From NCBI GenBank assembly GCA_017519885.1, contig JAFWRO010000044.1, positions 1 to 64,000 on the forward strand: 64,000 nucleotides of DNA, given 5' to 3'. Below the pieces are notes generated by a model, which saw nothing but the letters and a program-made list of their open reading frames with translations, ran no database searches and was not told the DNA's origin. How positions within the stretch are numbered: the stretch's first letter is position 1; each line of letters starts with the position of its first letter. The translations under genes were made by a program, and so were the position numbers. Positions 1 to 7,596 of the stretch are shown in pieces. This DNA comes from Liminaster sp017519885 (GTDB lineage: Bacteria; Bacteroidota; Bacteroidia; Bacteroidales; UBA3663).

Positions 1-42
1 CATTTCGAGAAATCGAAAACAAAAGCGGATAATAACATAAGC

Positions 43-177
43 GGTCGCATAGCTCAAAATTATAGAAAAATTAAATCAAAAAATTATAAGAAAAACGGGA
101 CAGAATGTTTTGATTTCGGACGTACATCTTTTGATAATTTTAAAATCAATTTTCTTATAATTTTGAGCGAAGCGACC
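43..177. repeat. Imperfect inverted repeat downstream of the FNT gene
   Basis: The outer arms at about 43-72 and 148-177 share GGTCGC and CTCAAAATTATA in opposite orientation. An internal exact 15-bp pair, AAAATTATAAGAAAA at 80-94 and its complement at 150-164, overlaps the same right arm, so the right arm can pair with either left copy. The element lies just 3' of the stop codon at 185 of the minus-strand gene. It could be a terminator, the remnant of a small non-autonomous element, or an invertible segment. No transposase or recombinase gene is visible nearby. Confidence 0.6.
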
Positions 178-184
178 CCTAAAA

Positions 185-769
185 CTATTTCTCTCGCGCA
201 ATCTCCAGCGCGCGATGCACATTGCATCCCACGAAGTTGCCCAGTATCGCCATCAGCCAGGGAAGGAACATGAAGTCCATCGCCGCACAATAGTAGAAGA
301 TGTCCGCGATGCTGTGCCTGAAGCCGCACACGATGAAGAGAGGCACACCGAAGAGCAGCGGCAGGAAACGCCCCTCACGCGCAAACTTCACAGCCGTACT
401 CATGATGAAGCCGCAAGGGATGGCAAGCAGGAACACCGCCAGCAGGCTCTTCCCCGCAATCACATCCACAATCTTCTGCGCACTCTCGACGTACTGGGGC
501 GAAGCATAGTCGAAGATCAGGCTCACCAGCCAGCAGCCCACGAAGTTGCCCGCGATGATATACAGCAGGTCGGTCAGTTCCCTACGGTTGGTGAAGAAGC
601 CCGACTTGCCCGTATAGAGCGCCAGTCCGTAATGCACCACGCTGAGCAGACCGAAGCTGAACATCACAGCTCCGATGATACCGCCCATCACCAGATTCAC
701 ATACCCACCCAGTCCGATGCACACACCGGCGAGCACACTGCTTATCAGCAGATTCACGATTCTTTTCAT
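185..769 (-). CDS. Formate/nitrite transporter (FNT)-like membrane protein
   Basis: This 194-residue, very hydrophobic protein has about six predicted membrane segments. FNT-like features are a glycine-rich first helix (GVCIGLGGYVNLV), two GNFVGC motifs in separate helices, and CGFRHSIADIFYY near residue 150, which resembles the conserved CGxxHSIxxxF block of FocA/NirC channels. FNT channels move formate, nitrite or related small anions across the inner membrane. It is shorter than typical FocA (about 280 residues), so the substrate is uncertain. The start is ATG at 769, about 43 nt after a TATCTTTG box. It appears to be a single-gene unit. Confidence 0.7.
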   Translation of the reverse strand: MKRIVNLLISSVLAGVCIGLGGYVNLVMGGIIGAVMFSFGLLSVVHYGLALYTGKSGFFTNRRELTDLLYIIAGNFVGCWLVSLIFDYASPQYVESAQKIVDVIAGKSLLAVFLLAIPCGFIMSTAVKFAREGRFLPLLFGVPLFIVCGFRHSIADIFYYCAAMDFMFLPWLMAILGNFVGCNVHRALEIAREK

Positions 770-811
770 ATTTTTGTCCTTATTTGATTACGCAAAGTCC
801 TTTTTCGTGCG

Positions 812-819
812 CAAAGATA
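812..819 (-). promoter_or_regulatory. Putative -7 box (TATCTTTG) for the FNT-like gene
   Basis: The complement of CAAAGATA matches the Bacteroidetes -7 consensus TAnnTTTG and lies 43 nt upstream of the ATG at 769. No clear -33 TTG is present, so the assignment rests on the -7 box and position. Confidence 0.5.
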
Positions 820-886
820 TAGAATAATTGCTCATTCTCCAAGAAGAAATCGAAAAAATGCGATAATATCCATCAATAATTAAAAC

Positions 887-922
887 AAGCAAGCACACCT
901 GTGAAGGTCGGCTTGCTTTTTT
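887..922 (+). terminator. Orphan rho-independent terminator
   Basis: AAGCAAGC (887-894) pairs with GCTTGCTT (911-918) and is followed by a T run, the form of a plus-strand terminator. There is no plus-strand gene upstream of it within the window; the gap from 770 to 1003 holds only this hairpin and promoters. It may be what is left of a deleted gene. Confidence 0.55.
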
Positions 923-952
923 CATCCATTTCAAAGAAAAAAGACGAAATAT

Positions 953-983
953 TTGGAAAATTGCACTTGATTTACTATATTTG
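953..983 (+). promoter_or_regulatory. Strong Bacteroidetes promoter before the hsdM remnant
   Basis: TTG at 953-955, a 20-bp spacer, and TATATTTG at 976-983 fit the -33/-7 pattern TTG-N20-TAnnTTTG very well. The ATG of the hsdM remnant follows at 1004. This promoter probably now drives the 509-residue gene at 1217, since no other good promoter lies between. Confidence 0.65.
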
Positions 984-1003
984 CACCCGAAAATTATTAT
1001 ATC

Positions 1004-1180
1004 ATGGCAAAGAAACAAGCACAAGACAAGACATCCATCGGATTCGAGGACTAAATATGGAAAGCGGCCGACAATGAAGATAACTTCGATTCCACATCTC
1101 TTGCCCCCGTCGTCGGCCTCGGCCATGACGACCATTCCGTCGGCTATTCTTTGGCCGCCGATGACTCTGAGATGAACTAA
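1004..1180 (+). pseudogene. hsdM: Remnant of type I restriction methylase hsdM (N-terminus only)
   Basis: Translation from ATG 1004 gives MAKKQAQDKTSIGFED, then TAA, then IWKAADNEDNF in the same frame. HsdM proteins typically begin with a short lysine-rich lead followed by IGFE-(K)-IWKAADKLRG, so the stop replaces one codon (AAA to TAA would do it). Similarity ends after IWKAAD; the rest of the frame, to a second stop at about 1178-1180, is not recognisable as methylase. No catalytic domain, hsdS or hsdR is present. What remains is the promoter, the start and about 22 recognisable codons, so a restriction-modification locus probably once stood here and was largely deleted. Confidence 0.6.
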
Positions 1181-1216
1181 AAGGACGATGACAGAACCAT
1201 CTAAAAATAACAATAT

Positions 1217-2746
1217 ATGACAATCGAAACTGAAGAAATAGATAATCTTCTCGGTTCAGGCAACCAAATGGACGACACAGACTACTTCGCTCCCATATTT
1301 GACATAAATCTTCTTGATGAGGAAATTAAAGAGCTGGAGACGAAAGAGATACATTATTTGTCTGCCTATTACGAGCGCACTATGCTGGACCGATTCTTAA
1401 CCATAGCCCGCGAGATAGACGATGTAATCTCCAATGGAGAAATCAATAGCACAAATATCGTCAATTACCTGACCATCAAGGAAGCATTTGAAAAGTATCA
1501 ACTTACGTTCAATCGTCTGGAACAGTATTTGGAAAGGATCAAGAGGCAGAACGAGAGAACTACCTACAACTACATCTCCAAGGAAAGTGCCGAATTCCTT
1601 ATAGACAAAAACTTCACATCAATAGACTCCCCCGACCGCATTCAAGAGATGATTGATGAAGATGGCGAGGAATTCAGAAAATTCATTGGCGAAAGAATCA
1701 ACAGTGAATTATCATTTCTTAGAGATATATGGCAGCATATATTTATCGAAGCTCGTTTCAGACATGGCAACGAGATGATGGAGTATGTTATCTCTGAATT
1801 CCGACGTTTCGTTAAGATGGACAAATATCATCTTCCTCCCAAACTCAAGGTCGGAGCACAGCATTTCAAATCCGACAGACTCGAGACGGTTTCCAAGCCT
1901 CATTGGGCAAAGCTTGCAGAAGCCGACGAGAAACTTATCAGCAAGATCATCAATGACGAACCCGTCGATGCCGGTACTTGCGCTTATTTGTACGATGCCA
2001 GTGAACTGAAGGATTTGAGGGAAAACAAAATGCTGCTCAGCTTGCTGAGGGAAGCATCCGACCCGGAGAATCTTTTTGATTGGTCAATCCTGTTCTCTCA
2101 CGATGAATTGTTCGAACAATACGTGACTTTCGAGAATGTGATGTTCTTCTTCGGCCGCATTCATCGGGAGAACCTGATCAAATGCGAGATGTACGACGGT
2201 CTGAGGGAGCAATACCACAAGTTCATCTATGGCACCGAGGAAGATAAGAAGGAAGCGAACGCAGAGATTGTGGTTCCAACCGACACTAAAACCCCAATCA
2301 CAGAAACCGTCGCTCCTGCTACAGAGAAACACTACATCAACGAACGCATCGACGAAGCCAAGCTGATCGATTTCATCCGAGACTATACCGATGGGCCGAA
2401 CAAGTCAAACTATTTCGTAAACAAGAGCCATTGGCTTGCCATCTACACTGTGCTGCGTCAAAAGTTAAAGGCGTTGGGCAATGCCCCCATCTTCCTTTTC
2501 AACTCCCGACCAAAATTTGTGGAATGGGTGAATCTGAAGATCCAACCGCAGAGCATCCCCTGCGACAAGAATGCCTTGGACAATGCTCCCAAATATTTCC
2601 GCGACGAGGACAGCTACCCCTGGAACATCGAAGACTACTATAAATCCGGGGGCACTCAAGATCAGAACTACAACGGCTACTCGATGGTGGCAGATTATTT
2701 CCAAAGGAACCTGATCGACCAGCTGAAGGATTTCTTCAGCAAATGA
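1217..2746 (+). CDS. Hypothetical protein, 509 residues, family not recognised
   Basis: A soluble, acidic protein with no signal peptide or membrane segment. The N-terminal two thirds look mostly alpha-helical with coiled-coil potential (about residues 95-200, rich in E, K, R and I). A linker near residues 345-370 is rich in P, T and E. The C-terminal part (370-509) is a separate module rich in aromatic residues, with WLAIYTVLRQKLK and a YPWNIEDYY motif. The gene starts 37 bp after the dead hsdM frame and probably uses its promoter; a strong hairpin terminator follows. Its position suggests accessory or defence-island cargo, but that is inference from context only and I assign no function. 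Confidence 0.75.
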   Translation: MTIETEEIDNLLGSGNQMDDTDYFAPIFDINLLDEEIKELETKEIHYLSAYYERTMLDRFLTIAREIDDVISNGEINSTNIVNYLTIKEAFEKYQLTFNRLEQYLERIKRQNERTTYNYISKESAEFLIDKNFTSIDSPDRIQEMIDEDGEEFRKFIGERINSELSFLRDIWQHIFIEARFRHGNEMMEYVISEFRRFVKMDKYHLPPKLKVGAQHFKSDRLETVSKPHWAKLAEADEKLISKIINDEPVDAGTCAYLYDASELKDLRENKMLLSLLREASDPENLFDWSILFSHDELFEQYVTFENVMFFFGRIHRENLIKCEMYDGLREQYHKFIYGTEEDKKEANAEIVVPTDTKTPITETVAPATEKHYINERIDEAKLIDFIRDYTDGPNKSNYFVNKSHWLAIYTVLRQKLKALGNAPIFLFNSRPKFVEWVNLKIQPQSIPCDKNALDNAPKYFRDEDSYPWNIEDYYKSGGTQDQNYNGYSMVADYFQRNLIDQLKDFFSK

Positions 2747-2763
2747 TTTTTCCCAGGCAATAG

Positions 2764-2799
2764 GCGCGTGCATTCCAACCCGAAATGCACGCGCTTATT
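2764..2799 (+). terminator. Terminator of the 509-residue gene
   Basis: GCGCGTGCATT (2764-2774) pairs perfectly with AATGCACGCGC (2784-2794) around a 9-nt loop and is followed by TTATTC. It begins 17 bp after the stop codon. Confidence 0.8.
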
Positions 2800-2802
2800 C
2801 GT

Positions 2803-2855
2803 TGAGTTTTTGAGTTTCGAGTCATTGAGTCATTGAGTTTGGCGTTGAGTTTTTG
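2803..2855. repeat. TGAGT-type short repeat cluster 3' of a gene
   Basis: The core TGAGT or GAGT recurs at 2803, 2811, 2819, 2826, 2834 and 2845, at spacings of 7-8 bp and once 11 bp, with variable bases between. It lies directly after the terminator of the 509-residue gene. A single further copy (ATTGAGTTTTT) occurs at 3153. Confidence 0.6.
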
Positions 2856-2874
2856 CCAAAACGGTCACCTTTTT

Positions 2875-2905
2875 TTGCTTTTCTCGGCTTTTTGCCGTAA
2901 ATTTG
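2875..2905 (+). promoter_or_regulatory. Promoter of the AraC-type gene
   Basis: TTG (2875-2877), a 20-bp spacer and TAAATTTG (2898-2905) match the Bacteroidetes -33/-7 pattern. The predicted transcript starts near 2912, about 260 nt before the coding start at 3175. The leader holds a hairpin (TTCAG/CTGAA with flanking TGCA pairs, about 2910-2936) and the GC-rich palindromic element at 3013-3094. Confidence 0.6.
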
Positions 2906-3012
2906 CAATGCAATTCAGTAAATAGCTGAAATGCAGTGCACTTAACTACATCAAATCGACAAAAAACAATGAAACAAAAAAATACAACTTTCGAGAATCC
3001 AACCAAGGGGCA

Positions 3013-3094
3013 CCCTCGCCCCTACCCCAGTATATATATCTACCCTCCCCTTTATGGGGGGAGGGCGATATTATACTGAGGGCGGGGCAGGGCC
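3013..3094. repeat. GC-rich nested palindrome (REP-like) in the araC leader
   Basis: The inner hairpin CCCTCCCC (3043-3050) / GGGGAGGG (3058-3065) is perfect. The flanks 3013-3030 and 3077-3094 pair imperfectly, at roughly 13 of 18 positions. The element is far more GC-rich than its surroundings and sits in the untranslated leader of the AraC-type gene. It could be a REP-like repetitive element or an RNA structure affecting expression of that gene. Confidence 0.6.
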
Positions 3095-3174
3095 CCTAAG
3101 TTGCCCCGAAATCCAATCAATTTTTCGCAAAATTTAACATCGTGGTCTAACCATTGAGTTTTTTTGAAAATCGC

Positions 3175-3642
3175 ATGAAACATATCGTAGAGAGCGTGGA
3201 GGAGATGTACCACGCAATGTTACCCTTTGGGGAAGTGATCATCGATGCAGTACTGGATGCGGTTCGCAAGACCAGGACACAAAGCGCGGGAGACATCGCT
3301 CTGCTTCTGGACGCAGACCGACGGCTCCTGAATGATGCGTTCCTGCTGCTCACGGGCATGAACCTGAGCACGATGATCATCGAATGGCGAATGATGCAGG
3401 CAAAGGATCTGCTCGACGACAAGAGCCTGTCTGTGCTGGAGGTGGCCCATCGCTGCGGCTTCAAGCGTCAGAAGAACCTTATCCTGGCATTCCGCCGAAG
3501 GTGGGGAACCACTCCGCAAGCGTACCGAACGGGCAAGCTGCTCCGCAATGGTAATTACGCAGTCAACAAGGATTATCATTCGCGGAAGACTGCCCTCGAC
3601 ATCGCGAAGGAACATCTATCCCGAACCAGCGAACAACAGTAG
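3175..3642 (+). CDS. AraC-family DNA-binding domain protein
   Basis: A 155-residue protein made almost entirely of the AraC/XylS double helix-turn-helix. The first HTH region is SAGDIALLLDADRRLLNDAF. The second is LSVLEVAHRCGFKRQKN, followed by LILAFRRRWGTTPQAYR, the family signature. There is no sensor domain, so it either binds DNA constitutively or works with a partner. I chose ATG 3175 because it lacks a credible competitor: the in-frame TTG at 3154 lies in the repeat-like ATTGAGTTTTTT stretch. It is preceded by a long structured leader and followed, after 71 bp, by the 42-bp repeat array. Confidence 0.8.
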   Translation: MKHIVESVEEMYHAMLPFGEVIIDAVLDAVRKTRTQSAGDIALLLDADRRLLNDAFLLLTGMNLSTMIIEWRMMQAKDLLDDKSLSVLEVAHRCGFKRQKNLILAFRRRWGTTPQAYRTGKLLRNGNYAVNKDYHSRKTALDIAKEHLSRTSEQQ

Positions 3643-3713
3643 TTTTTTATCACGAATTTGCGAATTTGAGAATTAACGTGATAAGAAAAGACGAAACCCT
3701 ATTTCCGATCGAG

Positions 3714-4125
3714 GCATGTCCCCCAAGGTACCGGGGAGGATATGCGTCGATGGGAGGATGTCCGCTAACGGTCGTTGGAGGACATGCGTCGATGGGAGGA
3801 TGTCCGCTAACGGTCGTTGGAGGACATGCGTCGATGGGAGGATGTCCCCTAACGTACGTTGGAGGATATGCGTCGATGGGAGGATGTCCCCTAACGTACG
3901 TTGGAGGATATGCGTCGATGGGAGGATGTCCCCTAACGTACGTTGAAGGATATGCGATGATGGAGGGATGTCCGCTAACGTTCGTTGGAGGACATGCGAA
4001 GATGGTGGGATGTCCGCTAACGGTCGCTGGAGGATATGCGACGATGGAAGGATGTCCCCTAACGTTCGTTGGAGGACATGGTACTATAGAATCATGTCCC
4101 CCAACGGTCGCTGGAGGACATGCTC
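3714..4125. repeat. 42-bp tandem array, about 9.8 units, perfectly phased
   Basis: Units begin GGAGGAyATGCG at 3735, 3777, 3819, 3861, 3903, 3945, 3987, 4029, 4071 and 4113, with no indel, and half a diverged unit precedes them from 3714. Each unit contains two palindromes: GGACAT...ATGTCC (perfect in the C variants) and AACGnnCGTT, which becomes the 10-bp palindrome AACGTACGTT in three units. The first units are nearly identical and the later ones diverge. As 42 is a multiple of 3, the array is open in the frame starting at TTG 3666 and would encode GG(H/Y)AxMxGCPLTxV repeats, one Cys per unit, ending at 4133. There is no convincing start or ribosome-binding site, so a structural or noncoding role is at least as likely. 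It fills the gap between the convergent araC and DUF5107 genes. Confidence 0.9.
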
Positions 4126-4166
4126 ATGATTGAATCGACAAATCTAATGAATAGACACGCTGGACA

Positions 4167-7100
4167 CTATATTCCCGCGTTGATTAGCGAACGGAACTGC
4201 TGGATGCCCTGATGATTGTTGTCGAGAGCCTCCACTTCCTGCAGGTAGCGCTCAGCGTGCTCCATATCGCCCATACCGCAGTAGCCGAGGGCAAGCATAT
4301 ACTTGCAGTGGATGAGATTCTTCGTGTCGAGCGAATCGTCCCAGATGAGCAGGTCGGGCAACGAAACGGCGAAGTAGTCCATAATCTGCTTCTCGAAGAT
4401 GTGCTGCTTTCCGTAGTTGATGAGACGATAGAAGCGACCGTGAGCCTCCCCTTCGCGACCGAGCTTGCGGAGTGCGAGTCCCTGATAGAAGATCTTGTCG
4501 GGCTTGGCATCGTTGTAGTACATGGCTGCAGCAGGTTCCTGCGGCCCACGGGTGGCCTCTTCCCAACACTCACGCGCCTTCTCGTTCTGACCAAGGGCTT
4601 CGTAAGCCACACCGAGGAGGTAGTAGAAGTCGTTCTCCTGTGCGCCATAGAGCTTGCCTTCGCCGAGGTGATGGGGATACTCGAGGCACTGGTTGAGCAA
4701 GGAGATTGCTTCCTTCAAACTCTCAGAACCCTTCAAACCACTCGAACCCTTCAAACCACTCAAACTCTCCTCCATAGCTTTCTTCGCCAATTCTACACGA
4801 CAGATCTGATATTGTGCGGACACCTTGCCTTCGCCTCCCTCCCATGGATGGAAGATGCGGGCATCGAGGCGCTGCATGGCCTCCCGGTAACGGCCCACCT
4901 GGTTGAGCAGGGTGATTTCCTCGAGCACGAGGTCGTCGCGACGCTCGATCAACTTCGGGTACTTCTGCAGGAATGCCAGACGCTCCTCGTGGGGACGATG
5001 CAGACGCTTGTAGAGCTGGTCGAGCTCCATCAGGATGCGCTCGTCGTTCTCGTCGAGGTGGAAGGCGCGTTCCATGTATTCCAAGGCCTCGTCCTGCCTG
5101 TCCTGCTTGTTGAAGCGGCCCAGGGCAAGATTGCGCCATACGGTGGGGAACGTCGGGTCGAGCTGGGCCGACAGTTCCCAGTTCTCGATGGCGAGGTCAT
5201 ACTGGCGGGCGGCATAGTAGAGACAACCCAGGTAATAGGGAGCACGAGCACCCTGCGGGTTCTGACGCTTGGCGGCTTCGAGCACGATGACGTCTTCGGG
5301 ACGGTTGGGGAAACAATAGTCGGAGGCGAACTGCTCGGCTTTTTCGATGTAAGATGGAAGATGTGAGAGGGAAGATGGGATGAGGGCGGCCAGGTAATAG
5401 TAGGTCATTGGGGTGACGGCACCCTCTTCGATGGCAATCTGCCAAAGGGAGCGAGCCTCGTCGAAGAGACCGGCAGCGCAGTAGTCGAGGGCTACCTCGT
5501 CGTAGTTCTGTGCCGAACGGCGAAGCATCTGCTTCATCTGGGCCAGCTCAGCCTCGTCCTGCTCGATAAGGTACTTCTCGAAGCGGTAGCCATAGTTGAA
5601 CAGGTCGAACGAGAGCGACTCGTCGATGAGCGCCAGCGCATCGCCATGCTTCTCCATTTTGCGTAGCAGGGCAGCCTTCAAGGCACGTGCCTTGTGATTG
5701 TGCCAGTTGTTGTTTAGGCAGCGGTTGACCTCGTCGAGGGCATCCTCGTAGCGGCCCTGCATGGTGCTGATCTTGGCTGCTTCGAAATAGCCGGCATCGG
5801 CCCAAGCCTTGTTCCAGGTGGCTTTCCAGAAGAGTTCGTAGGCTTCATCCAGCTTCGAACCTCTCGAACACTTCGAACCACTCAAACCCAAATACTTGAG
5901 CGCCAGCGCAAGATTGTAAATGGGTTCGCCATCGTAGGGATTGGGATTGCGGCGCTGCGAGAGCTTCACAGCCTTGCGCAGATACTCTTCGGCCTTGGCG
6001 AAACGACCCTTGCGGATGTACCACAGGCCAAGGGCATTGAGGCAGCGGATGTCGTTGGGATCGCGACGCAGGGCCTCCTCGTAGTAGTCGGTTGCCTGCC
6101 ACGTGGCGTGACGATACTGCTCGAGGTGCTGACCGGTGAGGAAGAGCTGCTCGTTGGTCTTGATCTGCTCGGGCAGCAGGGCGGCTTCGGCAGAATCGGG
6201 GATCGGACGGATCTCGTCGGCCTCGGCATGCCAGGAGAGGACGGTGCGCTGACCATAGACGAAGTTCTTCTGAATCTCGAAGGTCAGCTCGTTGAAGGAG
6301 GCACCGCTGGTCTCGACCGTACGGACAAGCACCTCTTCGGGCGAAAGGGTGAGTTCCTCATTGAAGAACACCTTGCCTTCGTCGCGGCGCAGGACGATCC
6401 GTACCTGCTGTCGGCTGGTGGCGAAGACCTTGAACTCGACCTGTCCCCTACCGACCTCGTTGATGTTGAACACAAGGTCCTTCGATGACTCCTTGACCAC
6501 ACCAAGCTCGCGGTAGGGCATGAAGTACTGGGTGAACATCTTCTCTTCGTAGGGCATCAGCCAGGTGAAGTCGGGCTGGTTCTCAGTATAGACGCCCGCC
6601 ATCAGCTCGATGTAGGGACGGAATCCCGTGCGGTCGATGCCCCACTGCTTCATCTCCTCGGGAGTGGCCTCGTCAGTGAGGTTGCGGTCCCAGGCTCGGC
6701 CGAAGTCGCCGTTGCCCCAGGTCCACTGCTTCTTGCCGGGCGAGAAGTGATGACTGGCCACGTGCAGCATACCGCCGTGGGTGTCGTTCTCGTAACCGCC
6801 TTCGAAGTTGAAGCGCGAGTTGACACCCATGTAGCTGGTGGGAACGAAGATGTTCCTGTAGTTGGAGATATCGACGCCTGCCGAATAGTCCATCTTGTAA
6901 TAGGTGCCTGTGGCGATGGGGAACGACGAGACGGCACGCTTGCCATGGTCGAACACGGCGTTGATGTCGGGCGGGAACACGCTCTGATACTGGTCGTTGA
7001 CCTCAACGGCAGGATTGGCCCACCAGAGGAAGGTCTGCGGCACGTCGGTGCGGTTGTAGAGGCGACCCTTGATCTCGAGATAGGCGCATCCGGGACGCAG

Positions 7101-7583
7101 CGTGAAGCCTGCCATGCCCTTCTGATGGAACATCTTCTCCATCTCGCTCACCCACACGCTGACCGACCCGTCGGCATTCTCCTCGATGCACGTATCGACG
7201 GGCATATAGGTGGTGGGACGATGGTGCTGTGGCCAGTTGAACTCGATGCCACCCGAGATCCAAGGACCGGCAAGTCCAACAAGGGCGGGCTTGATGACGT
7301 GATTGTAATAGACGAAGTGACGGCGGGCAATCTTGTCGTAGGCCATCTGCACACGACCGCCCAGTTCGGGCAGGATCATCACCTTGATGTACTCGTTCTC
7401 CATCCAGATGGCCTGGTACTTCTTATCGACCTTCTCGTCGCTCATCGTCTCGATGACGGGATAGGGATAGACCACACCACTCGAGCCTTGATAGACTCGC
7501 TTCTCGAGGAACATCGGGTTCTTTTCGGGCTTGCCCACCTCATAGGTAGGAATCGTTACCAGTTCTCTCCAAGCTTTGACCAT
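4167..7583 (-). CDS. DUF5107 plus tetratricopeptide-repeat protein
   Basis: An 1138-residue protein with no signal peptide, so probably cytoplasmic. Residues about 20-400 match the DUF5107 family (GIEFNWPQHHRPTTYMPV, FLWWANPAVEVNDQYQSVFP), a carbohydrate-associated domain that looks galactose-mutarotase-like. Residues about 480-1130 are TPR repeats (for example YYEEALRRDPNDIRCLNALGLWYIRKGRFAKAEEYLRKAV). It is last in the GH63-GH5-DUF5107 run, which implies a role in handling the oligosaccharides or sugars released. Two blocks of 9-bp repeats inside the gene (4714-4767, 5854-5889) encode three-residue repeats such as GLKGSSGLKGS between TPR helices. The start ATG 7583 lies 13 bp from the GH5 stop. 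Confidence 0.85.
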   Translation of the reverse strand: MVKAWRELVTIPTYEVGKPEKNPMFLEKRVYQGSSGVVYPYPVIETMSDEKVDKKYQAIWMENEYIKVMILPELGGRVQMAYDKIARRHFVYYNHVIKPALVGLAGPWISGGIEFNWPQHHRPTTYMPVDTCIEENADGSVSVWVSEMEKMFHQKGMAGFTLRPGCAYLEIKGRLYNRTDVPQTFLWWANPAVEVNDQYQSVFPPDINAVFDHGKRAVSSFPIATGTYYKMDYSAGVDISNYRNIFVPTSYMGVNSRFNFEGGYENDTHGGMLHVASHHFSPGKKQWTWGNGDFGRAWDRNLTDEATPEEMKQWGIDRTGFRPYIELMAGVYTENQPDFTWLMPYEEKMFTQYFMPYRELGVVKESSKDLVFNINEVGRGQVEFKVFATSRQQVRIVLRRDEGKVFFNEELTLSPEEVLVRTVETSGASFNELTFEIQKNFVYGQRTVLSWHAEADEIRPIPDSAEAALLPEQIKTNEQLFLTGQHLEQYRHATWQATDYYEEALRRDPNDIRCLNALGLWYIRKGRFAKAEEYLRKAVKLSQRRNPNPYDGEPIYNLALALKYLGLSGSKCSRGSKLDEAYELFWKATWNKAWADAGYFEAAKISTMQGRYEDALDEVNRCLNNNWHNHKARALKAALLRKMEKHGDALALIDESLSFDLFNYGYRFEKYLIEQDEAELAQMKQMLRRSAQNYDEVALDYCAAGLFDEARSLWQIAIEEGAVTPMTYYYLAALIPSSLSHLPSYIEKAEQFASDYCFPNRPEDVIVLEAAKRQNPQGARAPYYLGCLYYAARQYDLAIENWELSAQLDPTFPTVWRNLALGRFNKQDRQDEALEYMERAFHLDENDERILMELDQLYKRLHRPHEERLAFLQKYPKLIERRDDLVLEEITLLNQVGRYREAMQRLDARIFHPWEGGEGKVSAQYQICRVELAKKAMEESLSGLKGSSGLKGSESLKEAISLLNQCLEYPHHLGEGKLYGAQENDFYYLLGVAYEALGQNEKARECWEEATRGPQEPAAAMYYNDAKPDKIFYQGLALRKLGREGEAHGRFYRLINYGKQHIFEKQIMDYFAVSLPDLLIWDDSLDTKNLIHCKYMLALGYCGMGDMEHAERYLQEVEALDNNHQGIQQFRSLINAGI
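4714..4767. repeat. Six 9-bp degenerate repeats inside the DUF5107-TPR gene
   Basis: On the plus strand the units are TTCAAACTC, TCAGAACCC, TTCAAACCA, CTCGAACCC, TTCAAACCA and CTCAAACTC, in exact 9-bp phase. The frame is kept, giving a Ser/Gly/Leu/Lys-rich three-residue repeat between TPR helices. Confidence 0.85.
5854..5889. repeat. Four 9-bp degenerate repeats inside the DUF5107-TPR gene (second block)
   Basis: The units TTCGAACCT, CTCGAACAC, TTCGAACCA and CTCAAACCC belong to the same family and orientation as the block at 4714-4767, about 1.1 kb away. They encode the segment GLSGSKCSRGSK in a TPR linker. Confidence 0.85.
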
Positions 7584-7596
7584 TTATCTTAATCCT

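Noticed and set aside
788..1213. Minus-strand open frame of 141 codons
   Set aside because: It runs over the orphan terminator, the hsdM promoter and the hsdM remnant; no family similarity or start signal.
3013..3094. Rho-independent terminator for the 509-residue gene
   Set aside because: A better terminator lies at 2764-2799, a promoter lies between, and the GC-rich element is not followed by a T run.
3714..4125. CRISPR array at the 42-bp repeats
   Set aside because: Units are contiguous, with no unique spacers between repeats and no cas genes.
3666..4133. Protein-coding gene for a Cys-rich repeat protein
   Set aside because: Kept only as a possibility under the repeat: it begins at TTG with no ribosome-binding signal and is open in two frames because the period is a multiple of 3.
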